Assembly: GCA_016789785.1 (NCBI GenBank)
Contig: JAEUQE010000116.1
Coordinates: 1 to 26,681 of the forward strand
Length of the DNA stretch: 26,681 bases
Origin: Bryobacterales bacterium
GTDB lineage: Bacteria > Acidobacteriota > Terriglobia > Bryobacterales > Bryobacteraceae
Direction: 5' to 3'
Shown here: positions 1 through 8,500 of the stretch, piece by piece
Layout: each line of letters begins with the position of its first letter
How positions within the stretch are numbered: the stretch's first letter is position 1
The notes under the pieces: generated by a model
Told to the model about the DNA's origin: nothing
Databases searched by the model: none
Seen by the model: the letters and a program-made list of their open reading frames with translations, nothing else
Made by a program: the position numbers and the translations under genes

Positions 1-1
1 T

Positions 2-2383
2 CCCCTCGACCAGACGTTCACCTACCTGCTTCCCGAAACCCTGCGCCATCGGGCCATGCGTGGTTGCCGCATCATGGTGCCGTTCGGCCAACGCAAGCTC
101 ACCGGCGTGATTCTTCGCGTTCATGACGAGCGTCCGTCCATGGATACGCGCGAAACGCTGCAGTTGCTCGACGAAGTGCCCGTGCTTGACGAGGAACTGT
201 TGTCGCTTGGCGCATGGATCGGACACTACTACTGCGCACCGCTCGGAGAAGTGCTGCGATCCATGACACCGCTGTCCTCGGAGATCCGCAAAGGCAAGGT
301 GTACGGATTGACGGACTCCGGGCGCGATGCGGCACGTCAGCTTCTCATCGGCGCATCGGAAGAAGATCCGGTGGTCGCGATTCTGAAGATGCTGGAGAAT
401 CGGGCGCTGTCCTCGGCGTATCTCAACAAAAAGTTCGCCGATGCGCCCAAGATCCTGCGGTCGCTGATCAAGAAAGGATTCGTGGAAGTGGAGGACACCG
501 CGGCGGAGCGCGACCCGTTGCGTGCACCGTCGGCGAAGTTGCTTGTGGAGCAGAAGCCCGGCGCGCAACTGGAAGAGAAGCTGCGCAAGCCCGAACGCGA
601 GTTGCTGGCTTATCTCGATCTGCATCCGGGGGCGCACAACCTCGCCGAAGTGGAAGCGAAGATTTCGAACGCGGGAGTGGCGGCGAGAAGTCTGGCGCGG
701 CGTGGAATGGTGCTGGTGCGGCCGGTGAGCACTGTGCAGATTCAGGCTTCGGCAACCGGTGAGCATCTGCTCAACCCGCATCAGCAGAACGCGCTGAATA
801 CGATTGAACAGGCATTGGACTCCCGGGAATACCATTCGTATCTACTGCAGGGCGTCACCGGATCGGGCAAGACCGAGGTCTACATGCGGTGTATCGACGC
901 CGCGCTGGCGCAGGGCCGTAGCACGCTGATGCTGGTGCCGGAGATCGCGCTGACGCCCGCGGTGAGCGGCCAGTTCTTCAGCCGCTTCGGCGACCAGGTG
1001 GCGATACTGCATTCCGCCTTCACGGGCACGGAACGGGTGGAGCAATGGCGGCAGATTCGCTCGGGCAAGGCCAAAGTGGTGGTGGCGACGCGATCGGGCG
1101 TATTTGCGCCGGTGCAGAATCTCGGGCTGATTGTTGTGGATGAGGAGCACGACGGCAGCTATAAACAGGAAGAGACGCCCCGTTACAACGGCCGCGACGT
1201 GGCGGTGGTGCGCGCACGCGCGGCGAAGGCCGTGGTGCTGCTCGGGTCGGCGACGCCAAGCCTCGAGACACGCTATAACGTGCAGCGCGAGAAGTACAAG
1301 CTGATCGAGTTGCCGGAGCGCATCGCGGGACGCCCGATGCCGGAGGTCGAGATTATCGACATGCGGCAGGAGTTTCTGGAGACGCGCAAACAAGGGATCT
1401 TCTCGCGAAGGCTGTTGGATGCGATTCAACTCCGTGTGGAGGCGCGCGAGCAGGTGATGGTGCTGCTGAACCGGCGCGGCTTTTCGAGTTTTGCGGCCTG
1501 CCGGTCCTGCGGTGCGCGGATGGAGTGTATCAACTGCGCGGTCACGCTGACCTACCATCATCGCGACCGGCGCATGCTGTGCCACTACTGCGGCTATGCG
1601 GATCGTCCGCCGAAGACTTGCCCGAAATGCGATAGCGAGCATGTGCAGTTTCTGGGCACGGGCGCCGAGAAGGTGGAAGATGAACTGCATCTGATGTTCC
1701 CCCGCGCGCGGATCGTGCGCATGGATCGCGATACGGTGACCGGCAAGCGCGGCTTCGAACGCATTCTGCAGGGATTTCGCGCGCATGAATATGACGTGCT
1801 GGTGGGGACGCAGATGATCGCCAAGGGTCACGATATTCCGAATGTGACCTTGGTGGGTGTGGTGTCGGCGGATGTGGGGCTCGGGATGCCGGACTTTCGC
1901 GCGGCTGAGCGTACATTTCAATTGCTGACGCAGGTGGCCGGGCGTGCGGGGCGCGGTCATCTGCCGGGCGTGGTGGTGGTGCAGACGATCAACCCCGATC
2001 ACTACGCCGTGCGGTTCGCGGCAGCACAGGACTACGCGCAGTTTTACGAAAAGGAACTGCAGTTCCGGCGCATGATGCGCTATCCGCCGTTCGCCGCGCT
2101 GGCGAACATCATGGTCCGCAGCAAGAGCCAGGAAGAGGCGATGCGGATGGCTGGCGAGATCGGCAACTTCTTCGGCCCGCATCCGGAAGATGTGAAGGTG
2201 CTGGGGCCGGCGGAGGCGCCGATTCCGAAGTTGAAGCAGGAATTTCGCTATCAGTTGCTGTTGAAGGCGGCGAACCGTCGCCGGTTGAACGAGTTGCTGC
2301 ACAGTCTGCGGGCGTATGGGCAAGGGAAGCATTGGCCGGCGACGTCGCTGGTGATTGATGTGGATCCGCTGACGTTGTTGTGA
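2..2383 (+). CDS. priA: Primosomal protein N' (replication restart helicase PriA), 5' end cut by window
   Basis: PriA is a 3'-to-5' DNA helicase that recognises stalled forks and reloads the replisome. The reading frame is open from base 2: the codons before the first ATG (56) read PLDQTFTYLLPE, the usual start of the PriA DNA-binding domain, so the true start lies left of the window. The Walker A motif GVTGSGKT is at 851-874 and the DEEH box of the DExH helicase at about 1141-1152. A zinc-binding insertion at about 1499-1650 carries the expected cysteine pairs (CRSCG, CINC, CHYCG, CPKC). The helicase C-terminal lobe includes GTQMIAKGHD and the QVAGRAGR motif. The next gene starts 7 bases after the stop. 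The family assignment is firm; only the N-terminus is missing. Confidence 0.97.
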   Translation, partial: PLDQTFTYLLPETLRHRAMRGCRIMVPFGQRKLTGVILRVHDERPSMDTRETLQLLDEVPVLDEELLSLGAWIGHYYCAPLGEVLRSMTPLSSEIRKGKVYGLTDSGRDAARQLLIGASEEDPVVAILKMLENRALSSAYLNKKFADAPKILRSLIKKGFVEVEDTAAERDPLRAPSAKLLVEQKPGAQLEEKLRKPERELLAYLDLHPGAHNLAEVEAKISNAGVAARSLARRGMVLVRPVSTVQIQASATGEHLLNPHQQNALNTIEQALDSREYHSYLLQGVTGSGKTEVYMRCIDAALAQGRSTLMLVPEIALTPAVSGQFFSRFGDQVAILHSAFTGTERVEQWRQIRSGKAKVVVATRSGVFAPVQNLGLIVVDEEHDGSYKQEETPRYNGRDVAVVRARAAKAVVLLGSATPSLETRYNVQREKYKLIELPERIAGRPMPEVEIIDMRQEFLETRKQGIFSRRLLDAIQLRVEAREQVMVLLNRRGFSSFAACRSCGARMECINCAVTLTYHHRDRRMLCHYCGYADRPPKTCPKCDSEHVQFLGTGAEKVEDELHLMFPRARIVRMDRDTVTGKRGFERILQGFRAHEYDVLVGTQMIAKGHDIPNVTLVGVVSADVGLGMPDFRAAERTFQLLTQVAGRAGRGHLPGVVVVQTINPDHYAVRFAAAQDYAQFYEKELQFRRMMRYPPFAALANIMVRSKSQEEAMRMAGEIGNFFGPHPEDVKVLGPAEAPIPKLKQEFRYQLLLKAANRRRLNELLHSLRAYGQGKHWPATSLVIDVDPLTLL

Positions 2384-2390
2384 GTGCGCT

Positions 2391-2759
2391 ATGGTGGGCC
2401 TGATGAAGGATGCGCGCAGTTTCGCAACGCCTCCGGAGCAATGGCTGCGGCGGGCACAACACTTGCACGGCGCGGTTTTCGTGTGGCGGCGCTGGCTGAT
2501 GCAGGACCCGGAATGGGATCACGATCATTGCACGTTCTGCTACGCCTGTATTTGTGATCACCGCGAACGGCTCCCGCATCTGCGCGCGATGCATGCCGAG
2601 CGCGGCTGCTACCGTCATGCGTTTCACACGGACCACGATGGCCCTTCGACTTGGGTGTGCCGGAGTTGCTTCAAGTGTCTGCGCGGGGAAATGGCCTGGA
2701 CGATCGCCACTCGCTTGCCTGAGAATTGCCACGTTGCCGGGCAAGGCCTTCGGCGTTGA
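2391..2759 (+). CDS. Small Cys-rich (probable zinc-binding) protein of unknown function
   Basis: A 122-residue soluble protein with no signal peptide or membrane segment. Two cysteine clusters are visible: C47xxC50 with C53 and C55 after an acidic/His stretch (WDHDHC), and C90xxC93 with C96 after a Trp. Two CxxC knuckles about 40 residues apart resemble a zinc ribbon, so metal binding is likely, but I know no assigned function. The pattern HDHCxFC...WVCxxCF recalls small conserved bacterial proteins of unknown function. It sits 7 bases after priA and 34 bases before the acetyltransferase, so it probably shares their transcript. A second in-frame ATG at 2403 is an alternative start. A role linked to PriA would be only a guess from position. 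Confidence 0.75.
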   Translation: MVGLMKDARSFATPPEQWLRRAQHLHGAVFVWRRWLMQDPEWDHDHCTFCYACICDHRERLPHLRAMHAERGCYRHAFHTDHDGPSTWVCRSCFKCLRGEMAWTIATRLPENCHVAGQGLRR

Positions 2760-2793
2760 CGGCGTTCGGCGAACTTTGTTGTAATCCTCCGAG

Positions 2794-3576
2794 GTGGAAG
2801 ACTTCGCGGTGGTCAATGAGAATCTGCGCTGCGCGCTGGCCGCATTCTCAGGCATTGGCGCCGCCGGGAGAGTCGAACTTCGGGACGGGTTCCAACTGGT
2901 CTATTCGGGCGTTCCGTTCGGTCTCTTCAATACGGTGAACCTCACCCGTGCTCCGCAACCTGGCGAACTTGACCAGTTCCTGCGTCAGGCCGAGGAGTGG
3001 TACGCTCCGTTGAACACCGCGTGGTCGGTTTGGTTCTGCGACGATCTCATGAACCCCGTGCAACGGCGATTTAGCCGCGTCGTGCTGGCGACCGCCGGAC
3101 TCCGGCAGACCAACGATGCTCCCGGCATGCTCGCACACGAGTTGCTGCCGCCCGGCCGCCGGTTGCCGGCCATCGAATGCCGCCGCGTCACCGACAATCA
3201 CACCCGCCTCGACTTCGCGCTGGTCATGTCGGCGGCATTTCAGGTGCCCGATGAGATGGCTCGCGCCGTGTATTGCTCGCGTCTGTTGTGGGCGGGAGAG
3301 ATGGAGGGATGGGTTGCCTACGCGGAGAAAACGGCAGTCTCGACGGCCGCGATTGTGGCCGGCGGCGGCTCCATCGGTGTCTACGCGGTCGGAACGCATC
3401 CGCGTTTTCAACGAAAAGGCTATGGTGAGGCGCTGGTGCGTCATGCCGTGGATGCCGCGTCCAGACGCACGGGAATCCGGCGTACCGTGCTGCAGTCGTC
3501 CACAATGGGATACAAGCTGTACTCGCGTATGGGCTACCGTCAGGCGGGCCGATTCCTCGTCTATCTGCGCGACTAG
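2794..3576 (+). CDS. GNAT-family N-acetyltransferase
   Basis: A 260-residue protein whose C-terminal third carries the acetyl-CoA binding signature of the GNAT fold: the strand IGVYAVGTHP followed by the pyrophosphate loop RFQRKGYGEAL (Q/RxxGxG/A), then a helix and a terminal YKLYSRMGY motif in which the Tyr is the usual general acid. The N-terminal half (about residues 1-130) looks like a divergent second GNAT-like lobe, so this may be a tandem-domain type. The substrate cannot be told from sequence. The start is GTG at 2794 with a weak GAGG just upstream; no better in-frame ATG is nearby. It is the last gene of the priA cluster and is followed by a strong hairpin at 3706-3731. Confidence 0.88.
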   Translation: MEDFAVVNENLRCALAAFSGIGAAGRVELRDGFQLVYSGVPFGLFNTVNLTRAPQPGELDQFLRQAEEWYAPLNTAWSVWFCDDLMNPVQRRFSRVVLATAGLRQTNDAPGMLAHELLPPGRRLPAIECRRVTDNHTRLDFALVMSAAFQVPDEMARAVYCSRLLWAGEMEGWVAYAEKTAVSTAAIVAGGGSIGVYAVGTHPRFQRKGYGEALVRHAVDAASRRTGIRRTVLQSSTMGYKLYSRMGYRQAGRFLVYLRD

Positions 3577-3705
3577 CCACAATACTCTGTCCCGAGGAGT
3601 CGGGACCAGCGAAGGTAACGCAGACTTCCTCCTGGTGACCACGGCGGCCGAAGGACGTTCGGCTCGCGAGGACCTCGACGATCGCACATTTTCGTTCACC
3701 GCGCC

Positions 3706-3731
3706 CTGCACCGAGATGAGTCTCGGTGCGG
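3706..3731 (+). terminator. Strong hairpin after the acetyltransferase gene
   Basis: GCACCGAGA (3708-3716) and TCTCGGTGC (3721-3729) are perfect complements around a TGAG loop; C3706-G3731 and a T-G wobble extend the stem to 11 pairs. It lies 130 bases after the acetyltransferase stop and before the permease operon, where a terminator is expected. There is no T-run after it, so Rho-independent activity is uncertain. It could instead be part of a dispersed repeat together with the adjoining palindrome. Confidence 0.45.
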
Positions 3732-3745
3732 CAGGCTAAAGCCTA
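3732..3745. repeat. REP-like short palindrome AGGCTAAAGCCT
   Basis: AGGCT-AA-AGCCT (3733-3744) directly follows the 3706-3731 hairpin. Short palindromes around GGCTAAAGCC followed by a GCGCCAC-type tail recall dispersed intergenic repeats I associate with acidobacterial genomes. This is one copy in this window, so its repetitive nature is inference from memory and not shown here. Confidence 0.25.
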
Positions 3746-3872
3746 GCGCCACGGTGAGCTGCGCGGCGCCAAGATGCGAAAGTGAACAGGATTGCGACTG
3801 ATCCGGCAACAAAAACTTGCAGCAACCAGATGGCGGGGCGCATCCAAGGAAGGAACGCTTATCCTAAAGAGA

Positions 3873-5144
3873 ATGCCGCACTTGCCGAGTTCAACCGCCT
3901 GGTACAAGTTCACAACTGCCCTCTCGCTGGCAATCGATTCCTTGCGGGCACACAAACTCCGCACGTTCCTGACTCTGCTCGGTGTGATTGTCGGCGTGTC
4001 GAGCGTGGTGATGGTCGGCGCGGCGATCGACGGCATGGGCAGTTACGCCGAAGTGACCACTTCGAAGGTGTTTGGCAGCGACAGTTATCTGGTCGCGCAG
4101 CTTGCCAATCTGGGCCGGGCCACCCGTCTGGAACGCGCGGAAAAACTGCGCCGCAACAAGCCGATTCGCGAGGACGAACTGGAGTATCTGCGTGCAACCA
4201 CGGGGGACCGGATCAACTACAGCCCCTACACGCAATCCGTGGATGATGTGAAGCGCGAGAACGTCACGTTTGAGGCGGCGACGATACTCGGCGTCTCGGC
4301 CACCTTGCCGGAGATTCGCGAAGTGTCGATTGTGGATGGGCGCTTCTTCACCGAGCAGGAAGAACGCAACCGTCAGCCTGTGGCCGTGGTGGGCGATGAA
4401 TTGCGAGCAACCTTGTTCCCCGACACGTCGCCAGTCGGCCAGATGATCAAGATCAAGGGGCTTGATTTCACGATCGTCGGAGTGCAGGAGAAACTCGGAT
4501 CGAGCGGCGCGCGCACCAACCAGGACAATCCCGTCTACATCCCCGCTCCGCTTTACTTCAAGCTCTATCAGAAGCGGAACAATGGCTTCGCGCTTTTTGG
4601 CAAAGCCAAGCCAGGCACTGCTCTTTCCATGGACGATGCGCTCGATATTACTCGTGTTGCGTTGCGCACGCGGTTTCACGCGCGTCCGGGTCAGCCCGAC
4701 AATTTCGACACGCTCACGCCGGATTCGATCCGCTCGTTCGTGGAGAACATTCTCGCGCTGGTATCGGCCGTTGTGGTGCCCGTGACGGCGATCTCGCTGG
4801 TGGTGGGCGGCATCGTGATTATGAACATCATGCTGGTGAGCGTGACCGAGCGCACTCGTGAGATCGGCATTCGTAAAGCGATTGGCGCCCGCCGCTCCGA
4901 TATTCTGCTGCAGTTCCTGATTGAGGCAGTCATGATGTCCGCACTTGGCGGATTCATCGGTTTGCTCATCGGGAGTTCGGTTCTGGCAGTGGCCTCGCAA
5001 ATCGCGGAGGTGCCGTTGCGCGTCACTGTGCCCTATGCCATCCTCGCGATTTTCGTGTCGAGCGCCGTGGGAATCATCTCCGGATGGTATCCCGCGTCAC
5101 GGGCTTCGAAACTTGATCCTGTCGTGGCGTTGAGGGCCGAATAA
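3873..5144 (+). CDS. MacB/FtsX-type ABC transporter permease (first of a tandem pair)
   Basis: An inner-membrane permease with the MacB layout: one N-terminal membrane helix (about residues 17-43, after a short cytoplasmic tail), a large periplasmic MacB_PCD domain of about 230 residues, then three C-terminal helices of the FtsX domain. The diagnostic loop [20 protein letters not shown] is present, as is the closing PASRASKLDPVVALRAE. The first helix motif LRTFLTLLGVIVG is typical. I start at ATG 3873; an in-frame TTG at 3792 would add 27 residues that do not look like this family. The gene ends one base before the next permease. No ATP-binding subunit or membrane-fusion protein lies in the window, so the substrate (macrolide, peptide or lipoprotein-like) is open. 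Confidence 0.93.
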   Translation: MPHLPSSTAWYKFTTALSLAIDSLRAHKLRTFLTLLGVIVGVSSVVMVGAAIDGMGSYAEVTTSKVFGSDSYLVAQLANLGRATRLERAEKLRRNKPIREDELEYLRATTGDRINYSPYTQSVDDVKRENVTFEAATILGVSATLPEIREVSIVDGRFFTEQEERNRQPVAVVGDELRATLFPDTSPVGQMIKIKGLDFTIVGVQEKLGSSGARTNQDNPVYIPAPLYFKLYQKRNNGFALFGKAKPGTALSMDDALDITRVALRTRFHARPGQPDNFDTLTPDSIRSFVENILALVSAVVVPVTAISLVVGGIVIMNIMLVSVTERTREIGIRKAIGARRSDILLQFLIEAVMMSALGGFIGLLIGSSVLAVASQIAEVPLRVTVPYAILAIFVSSAVGIISGWYPASRASKLDPVVALRAE

Positions 5145-5145
5145 C

Positions 5146-6396
5146 ATGCGCATCGATCCAATGGAGAACGTTCAACTCGCGCTCGACGCCGTGTGGAGCC
5201 ATCGCGTGCGCTCAGCGCTGACGATCCTCGGCATCGTCATCGGGATCACGACCGTGGTCACCGTTTCGAGCCTTCTCACCGGTCTGCGAAAGGGCATCGT
5301 TACGTTCTTCCAGGAGTTTGGGCCGGACAACATCTTCGTGAATCGCTACAGTGGCGATCCGAGCGCACAGCCGCGGCAGAAAGAGGTACGCCGCAAACCG
5401 CTGAGCCCCGAGTACGCCGAGATCCTCAAGAAGCTCTCGCCATCCACCGAAGATGTCGGCTTACAGTTGTTCATTCCCGCGTTCGTGGGCCGTCAACCGC
5501 TGGTGGCGCGCGTGCCGGGCTTCGAATCCGATCGTGTGAACCTGGCATCGTGTACCGCGAATCAATTGTCGTTCGCGCCGCGCGATCTCACGGCGGGCCG
5601 CGTGTTCACGCCCGAAGAGGATACGCGAATGGCGCGCGTCGGCGTGATTGGGTCCAGTCTTGCGGAGGCTCTTTTCCCCGATGGCAACGCGGTGGGCAGA
5701 CAAGTGATGATCGGCGGCGGAGAGTACACGGTGATCGGCGTGTTCGCACCGGCCAAGGGAGGCTTCTTTGGCGAGAACGGCCTCGATTATCAGTTCCTGA
5801 TCCCGTTTCAGACGGCCAGGCAGCGATACCCGCAACTCGAGAATTTCTTCTACACCGTGAAAGCGAAGACCGGGCTGCGCGATCAGGCATTCGACGAAGT
5901 GCAGTCCATCTTGCGCAAGTTGCGCCGTGTGCCGCCAGGCGTCGAGAACGATTTTTCGATTTCCACCGCGGATCAGATCATCAGGAGCTTCGATCAGATT
6001 ACGAGCGTGGTGTTGCTGGTGTCGACGGCACTCTCGGGACTTGGCCTGCTGGTGGGCGGAATCGGCGTCATGAACATCATGCTTGTGAGCGTGACCGAGC
6101 GCACCCGCGAGATCGGAGTGCGCAAAGCGATTGGAGCGAGGCGCGGCGACATCGTGCTGCAGTTCCTGGTGGAAGCGGTGACGCTGACGGGAGCAGGCGG
6201 CATGATCGGAATCATCTTCTCGATTCTCGTCACCATGCTCGTCGGCGCACTGGTGCCGTCACTGCCCTCCGAGGTTCCGCTGTGGGCAGTATTCACAGGT
6301 TTCATTGTCAGTGTCAGCGTCGGGCTGTTCTTTGGAGTATGGCCCGCGATGAAGGCCTCCCGGCTTGATCCGGTGGAGGCGCTGAGATATGAGTGA
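5146..6396 (+). CDS. MacB/FtsX-type ABC transporter permease (second of a tandem pair)
   Basis: A paralogue of the preceding gene with the same architecture: an N-terminal helix with the [11 protein letters not shown] motif, a periplasmic MacB_PCD domain, and a C-terminal FtsX domain with the same [20 protein letters not shown] loop and an [10 protein letters not shown] ending. Two adjacent half-size permeases one base apart suggest a heterodimer served by an ATPase encoded elsewhere. ATG 5146 is used; ATG 5161 ([11 protein letters not shown]) is equally plausible and closer to the usual family N-terminus. The 3' end overlaps the malate synthase start by 8 bases, implying co-transcription with a gene of unrelated metabolism. 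Confidence 0.93.
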   Translation: MRIDPMENVQLALDAVWSHRVRSALTILGIVIGITTVVTVSSLLTGLRKGIVTFFQEFGPDNIFVNRYSGDPSAQPRQKEVRRKPLSPEYAEILKKLSPSTEDVGLQLFIPAFVGRQPLVARVPGFESDRVNLASCTANQLSFAPRDLTAGRVFTPEEDTRMARVGVIGSSLAEALFPDGNAVGRQVMIGGGEYTVIGVFAPAKGGFFGENGLDYQFLIPFQTARQRYPQLENFFYTVKAKTGLRDQAFDEVQSILRKLRRVPPGVENDFSISTADQIIRSFDQITSVVLLVSTALSGLGLLVGGIGVMNIMLVSVTERTREIGVRKAIGARRGDIVLQFLVEAVTLTGAGGMIGIIFSILVTMLVGALVPSLPSEVPLWAVFTGFIVSVSVGLFFGVWPAMKASRLDPVEALRYE

Positions 6397-7975
6397 GAGA
6401 CTTATGTCGCCACAACCCGCGCTTACTTCCCCTGCGTTTACGCGTACCCTCACTGAGAGCGAGCATTCCGTTCTCACGCCCGAGGCGCAGAAATTCCTTG
6501 TGGAGCTTTCGCGTGCCTTCGACGCAAGGCGCCGTGGCTTGCTTGCGAGCCGCCAACAACGTTGGGAGGAGTTGCGGCAAGGCGCGCTGCCGGACTTCCT
6601 CGAAAGCACTCGCGAAATCCGTGACGCGAAGTGGACCGTCGCGCCCATTCCCGCACCTCTGATGGACCGGCGCACCGAGATCACCGGACCTGTCGATCGC
6701 AAAATGATCATCAATGCGTTGAACAGCGGCGCGTCGATGTTCATGGCGGACCTTGAGGACTCGAACTCACCCACCTGGGACAACAGCGTACAGGGACAAC
6801 TCAACCTTCGCGACGCAGTGAACGGAACCATCAGCTTCACAAGTCCCGAGGGCAAGGCTTACCGGCTGAACGAGAAGACCGCGACCCTGCTGGTGCGGCC
6901 GCGTGGCTGGCATCTTGTCGAGAAGCATATGCTGATCGATGGCGAACCGATCTCCGGCTCGCTCTTCGACTTCGGGCTCTTCTTCTTCCACAACGCCAAA
7001 AGCTCGGTGCAGCGCGGCTGGGGTCCCTACTTCTATCTGCCAAAGATGGAGAGCCATATCGAGGCGCGCTTGTGGAACGATGTGTTCTGCTTTGCGCAGG
7101 ACTATCTCGGCGTGCCGCGCGGAACCATTCGCGCCACCGTCCTCATTGAGACGATTCTCGCGGCTTTCGAAATGGACGAGATCCTCTTCGAATTGCGCGA
7201 TCACTCGGCCGGACTGAACTGCGGACGTTGGGACTACATCTTCAGCTACATCAAGAAACTTGGGCATCGCGCGGACAAGGTGTTGCCGAATCGCGGTCAG
7301 GTGACGATGGACAAGGCCTTCCTGAAAGCCTATTGCGATCTCCTGATTCAGACCTGCCACAAACGGGAGATCCATGCGATGGGTGGTATGGCCGCGCAGA
7401 TCCCGATCAAGGGCGATCCGGAAGCCAATCAACGCGCGCTCGATAAGGTTCGCCAGGACAAGCTGCGCGAGGTAAAGGCAGGACACGACGGAACCTGGGT
7501 GGCGCATCCGGGTCTGGTGGGCATCGCCAGGGAAGTGTTCGATGAACACATGCCCACACCGAACCAGATCCATGTGAAGCGAGGCGACGTGCACGTTACG
7601 GCCGCCGATTTGCTTCATCCGCATACCGGCGAGATCACGGCGGAAGGCCTGCAACAGAATGTCGATGTCGGCATTCAGTACCTGGAAGCCTGGCTGAACG
7701 GCAACGGCTGTGTACCGATCTACAACCTGATGGAGGACGCCGCCACTGCGGAGATCTCGCGGTCCCAGGTCTGGCAATGGGTCCGGCACGGAGTGAAACT
7801 GCCCGATGGCCGGGCAGTGTCGGGTGAACTGGTGAAGTCGGCCATTGAGCATGAGCTTCGGGAGAAGCCCGGTACTCCGAACAAGAAACTCGCGGCTTCG
7901 CTGTTTGCCGACATGATGACCAAGGCGGACTTCGAAGAGTTCCTCACCCTCGCCGCCTACAACCATATCGATTGA
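6389..7975 (+). CDS. aceB: Malate synthase A
   Basis: Condenses glyoxylate with acetyl-CoA to give malate, the second step of the glyoxylate shunt, in the cytoplasm. The 528-residue length fits the A isoform. The family signature [16 protein letters not shown] begins at R270; other typical stretches are [12 protein letters not shown], the RPRGWH motif and GGMAAQIP. An acidic-rich loop near [14 protein letters not shown] and the C-terminal helical plug complete the fold. Start ATG 6389 lies inside the end of the upstream permease; ATG 6404 (MSPQPALT) is an alternative. Isocitrate lyase is not in the window, so the shunt partner must be elsewhere, or glyoxylate has another source. Confidence 0.97.
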   Translation: MSERLMSPQPALTSPAFTRTLTESEHSVLTPEAQKFLVELSRAFDARRRGLLASRQQRWEELRQGALPDFLESTREIRDAKWTVAPIPAPLMDRRTEITGPVDRKMIINALNSGASMFMADLEDSNSPTWDNSVQGQLNLRDAVNGTISFTSPEGKAYRLNEKTATLLVRPRGWHLVEKHMLIDGEPISGSLFDFGLFFFHNAKSSVQRGWGPYFYLPKMESHIEARLWNDVFCFAQDYLGVPRGTIRATVLIETILAAFEMDEILFELRDHSAGLNCGRWDYIFSYIKKLGHRADKVLPNRGQVTMDKAFLKAYCDLLIQTCHKREIHAMGGMAAQIPIKGDPEANQRALDKVRQDKLREVKAGHDGTWVAHPGLVGIAREVFDEHMPTPNQIHVKRGDVHVTAADLLHPHTGEITAEGLQQNVDVGIQYLEAWLNGNGCVPIYNLMEDAATAEISRSQVWQWVRHGVKLPDGRAVSGELVKSAIEHELREKPGTPNKKLAASLFADMMTKADFEEFLTLAAYNHID

Positions 7976-7989
7976 TCCGTCATCGCCGC

Positions 7990-8385
7990 ATGCCGTTTGA
8001 GAGTCCCGATATCGCCTATGGCGCGATCGTCCTCGGATTCCTCCTGGGCTACTGGGAGTTGGTACGCCCAGGAACCGTACTGCCGGGCGTGGCGGGCGCG
8101 GTGCTGGTGATGTTGGGCGCCGCATCCTTCGCCGGGCGCGTCCAGTGGCATGGGGCGGGGCTGTGTCTGCTGAGCGGGCTCCTGGTTCTGGCAGATGCAC
8201 ACTACCGGATGCGTGGTGCCGTTGCGGTGGCTGCGGGAGTTATACTCGCATTGGGAGCCCGTCATCTCTCCATTCCCGCAGTCGGATGGGGCACCGCCTG
8301 GGTCCTGTCCGTACCGTTTGTATGGGTCAGCAACTGGTTGCTCACCATTGCTTTACAGGCGCGAGCGAACAAACTTTCGCCCTAA
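7990..8385 (+). CDS. NfeD-like integral membrane protein (membrane domain only)
   Basis: About 131 residues with four or five hydrophobic segments. The run GFLLGYWELVRPGTVLPGVA matches the first helices of NfeD proteins, where a glycine/proline-rich membrane domain is usually followed by an OB-fold and sometimes preceded by a ClpP-like protease. Both extra domains are absent here, so only the membrane unit remains. I start at ATG 7990; a TTG at 7972 overlapping the malate synthase stop would add six residues. The NfeD resemblance is by eye; plain 'small membrane protein' is the safe reading. NfeD relatives act with stomatin-type proteins in membrane quality control, but no stomatin gene is present. 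Confidence 0.65.
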   Translation: MPFESPDIAYGAIVLGFLLGYWELVRPGTVLPGVAGAVLVMLGAASFAGRVQWHGAGLCLLSGLLVLADAHYRMRGAVAVAAGVILALGARHLSIPAVGWGTAWVLSVPFVWVSNWLLTIALQARANKLSP

Positions 8386-8387
8386 GA

Positions 8388-8400
8388 AGGGGCGGCCCCT
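8388..8400 (+). terminator. Short GC hairpin after the NfeD-like gene
   Basis: AGGGG-CGG-CCCCT lies three bases after the stop codon. The stem is only five pairs and no T-run follows, so it is a weak terminator candidate. It is supported mainly by its position just before a possible promoter at 8403-8430. Confidence 0.25.
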
Positions 8401-8402
8401 AG

Positions 8403-8430
8403 TTGAGTTCGGGAGTGGCGCCGATATATG
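8403..8430 (+). promoter_or_regulatory. Possible sigma-70 promoter for the SPOR-lipA-lnt cluster
   Basis: TTGAGT (8403-8408) and TATATG (8425-8430) are 16 bases apart, each matching four of six consensus positions. They lie about 70 bases before the SPOR gene, in the only gap of this size between the malate synthase and lnt clusters. Judged by eye only. Confidence 0.3.
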
Positions 8431-8500
8431 CTCGGAGGGATGGTTCGGGGCATAGGCCGGACCTAAGGATCAAGCTTTGCTGACACGACAGGAACAATCC

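Noticed and set aside
842..2332. 496-residue open frame on the minus strand within priA
   Set aside because: It is an exact shadow of the conserved PriA frame; the translation is rich in His/Arg/Gln with no domain, as expected for an antisense GC-rich frame.
3891..5000. 369-residue minus-strand frame within the first permease gene
   Set aside because: Antisense shadow of a clear MacB-type permease; composition is biased and no motif is visible.
6767..8200. 477-residue minus-strand frame across malate synthase
   Set aside because: Shadow of a well-conserved enzyme gene on the plus strand.
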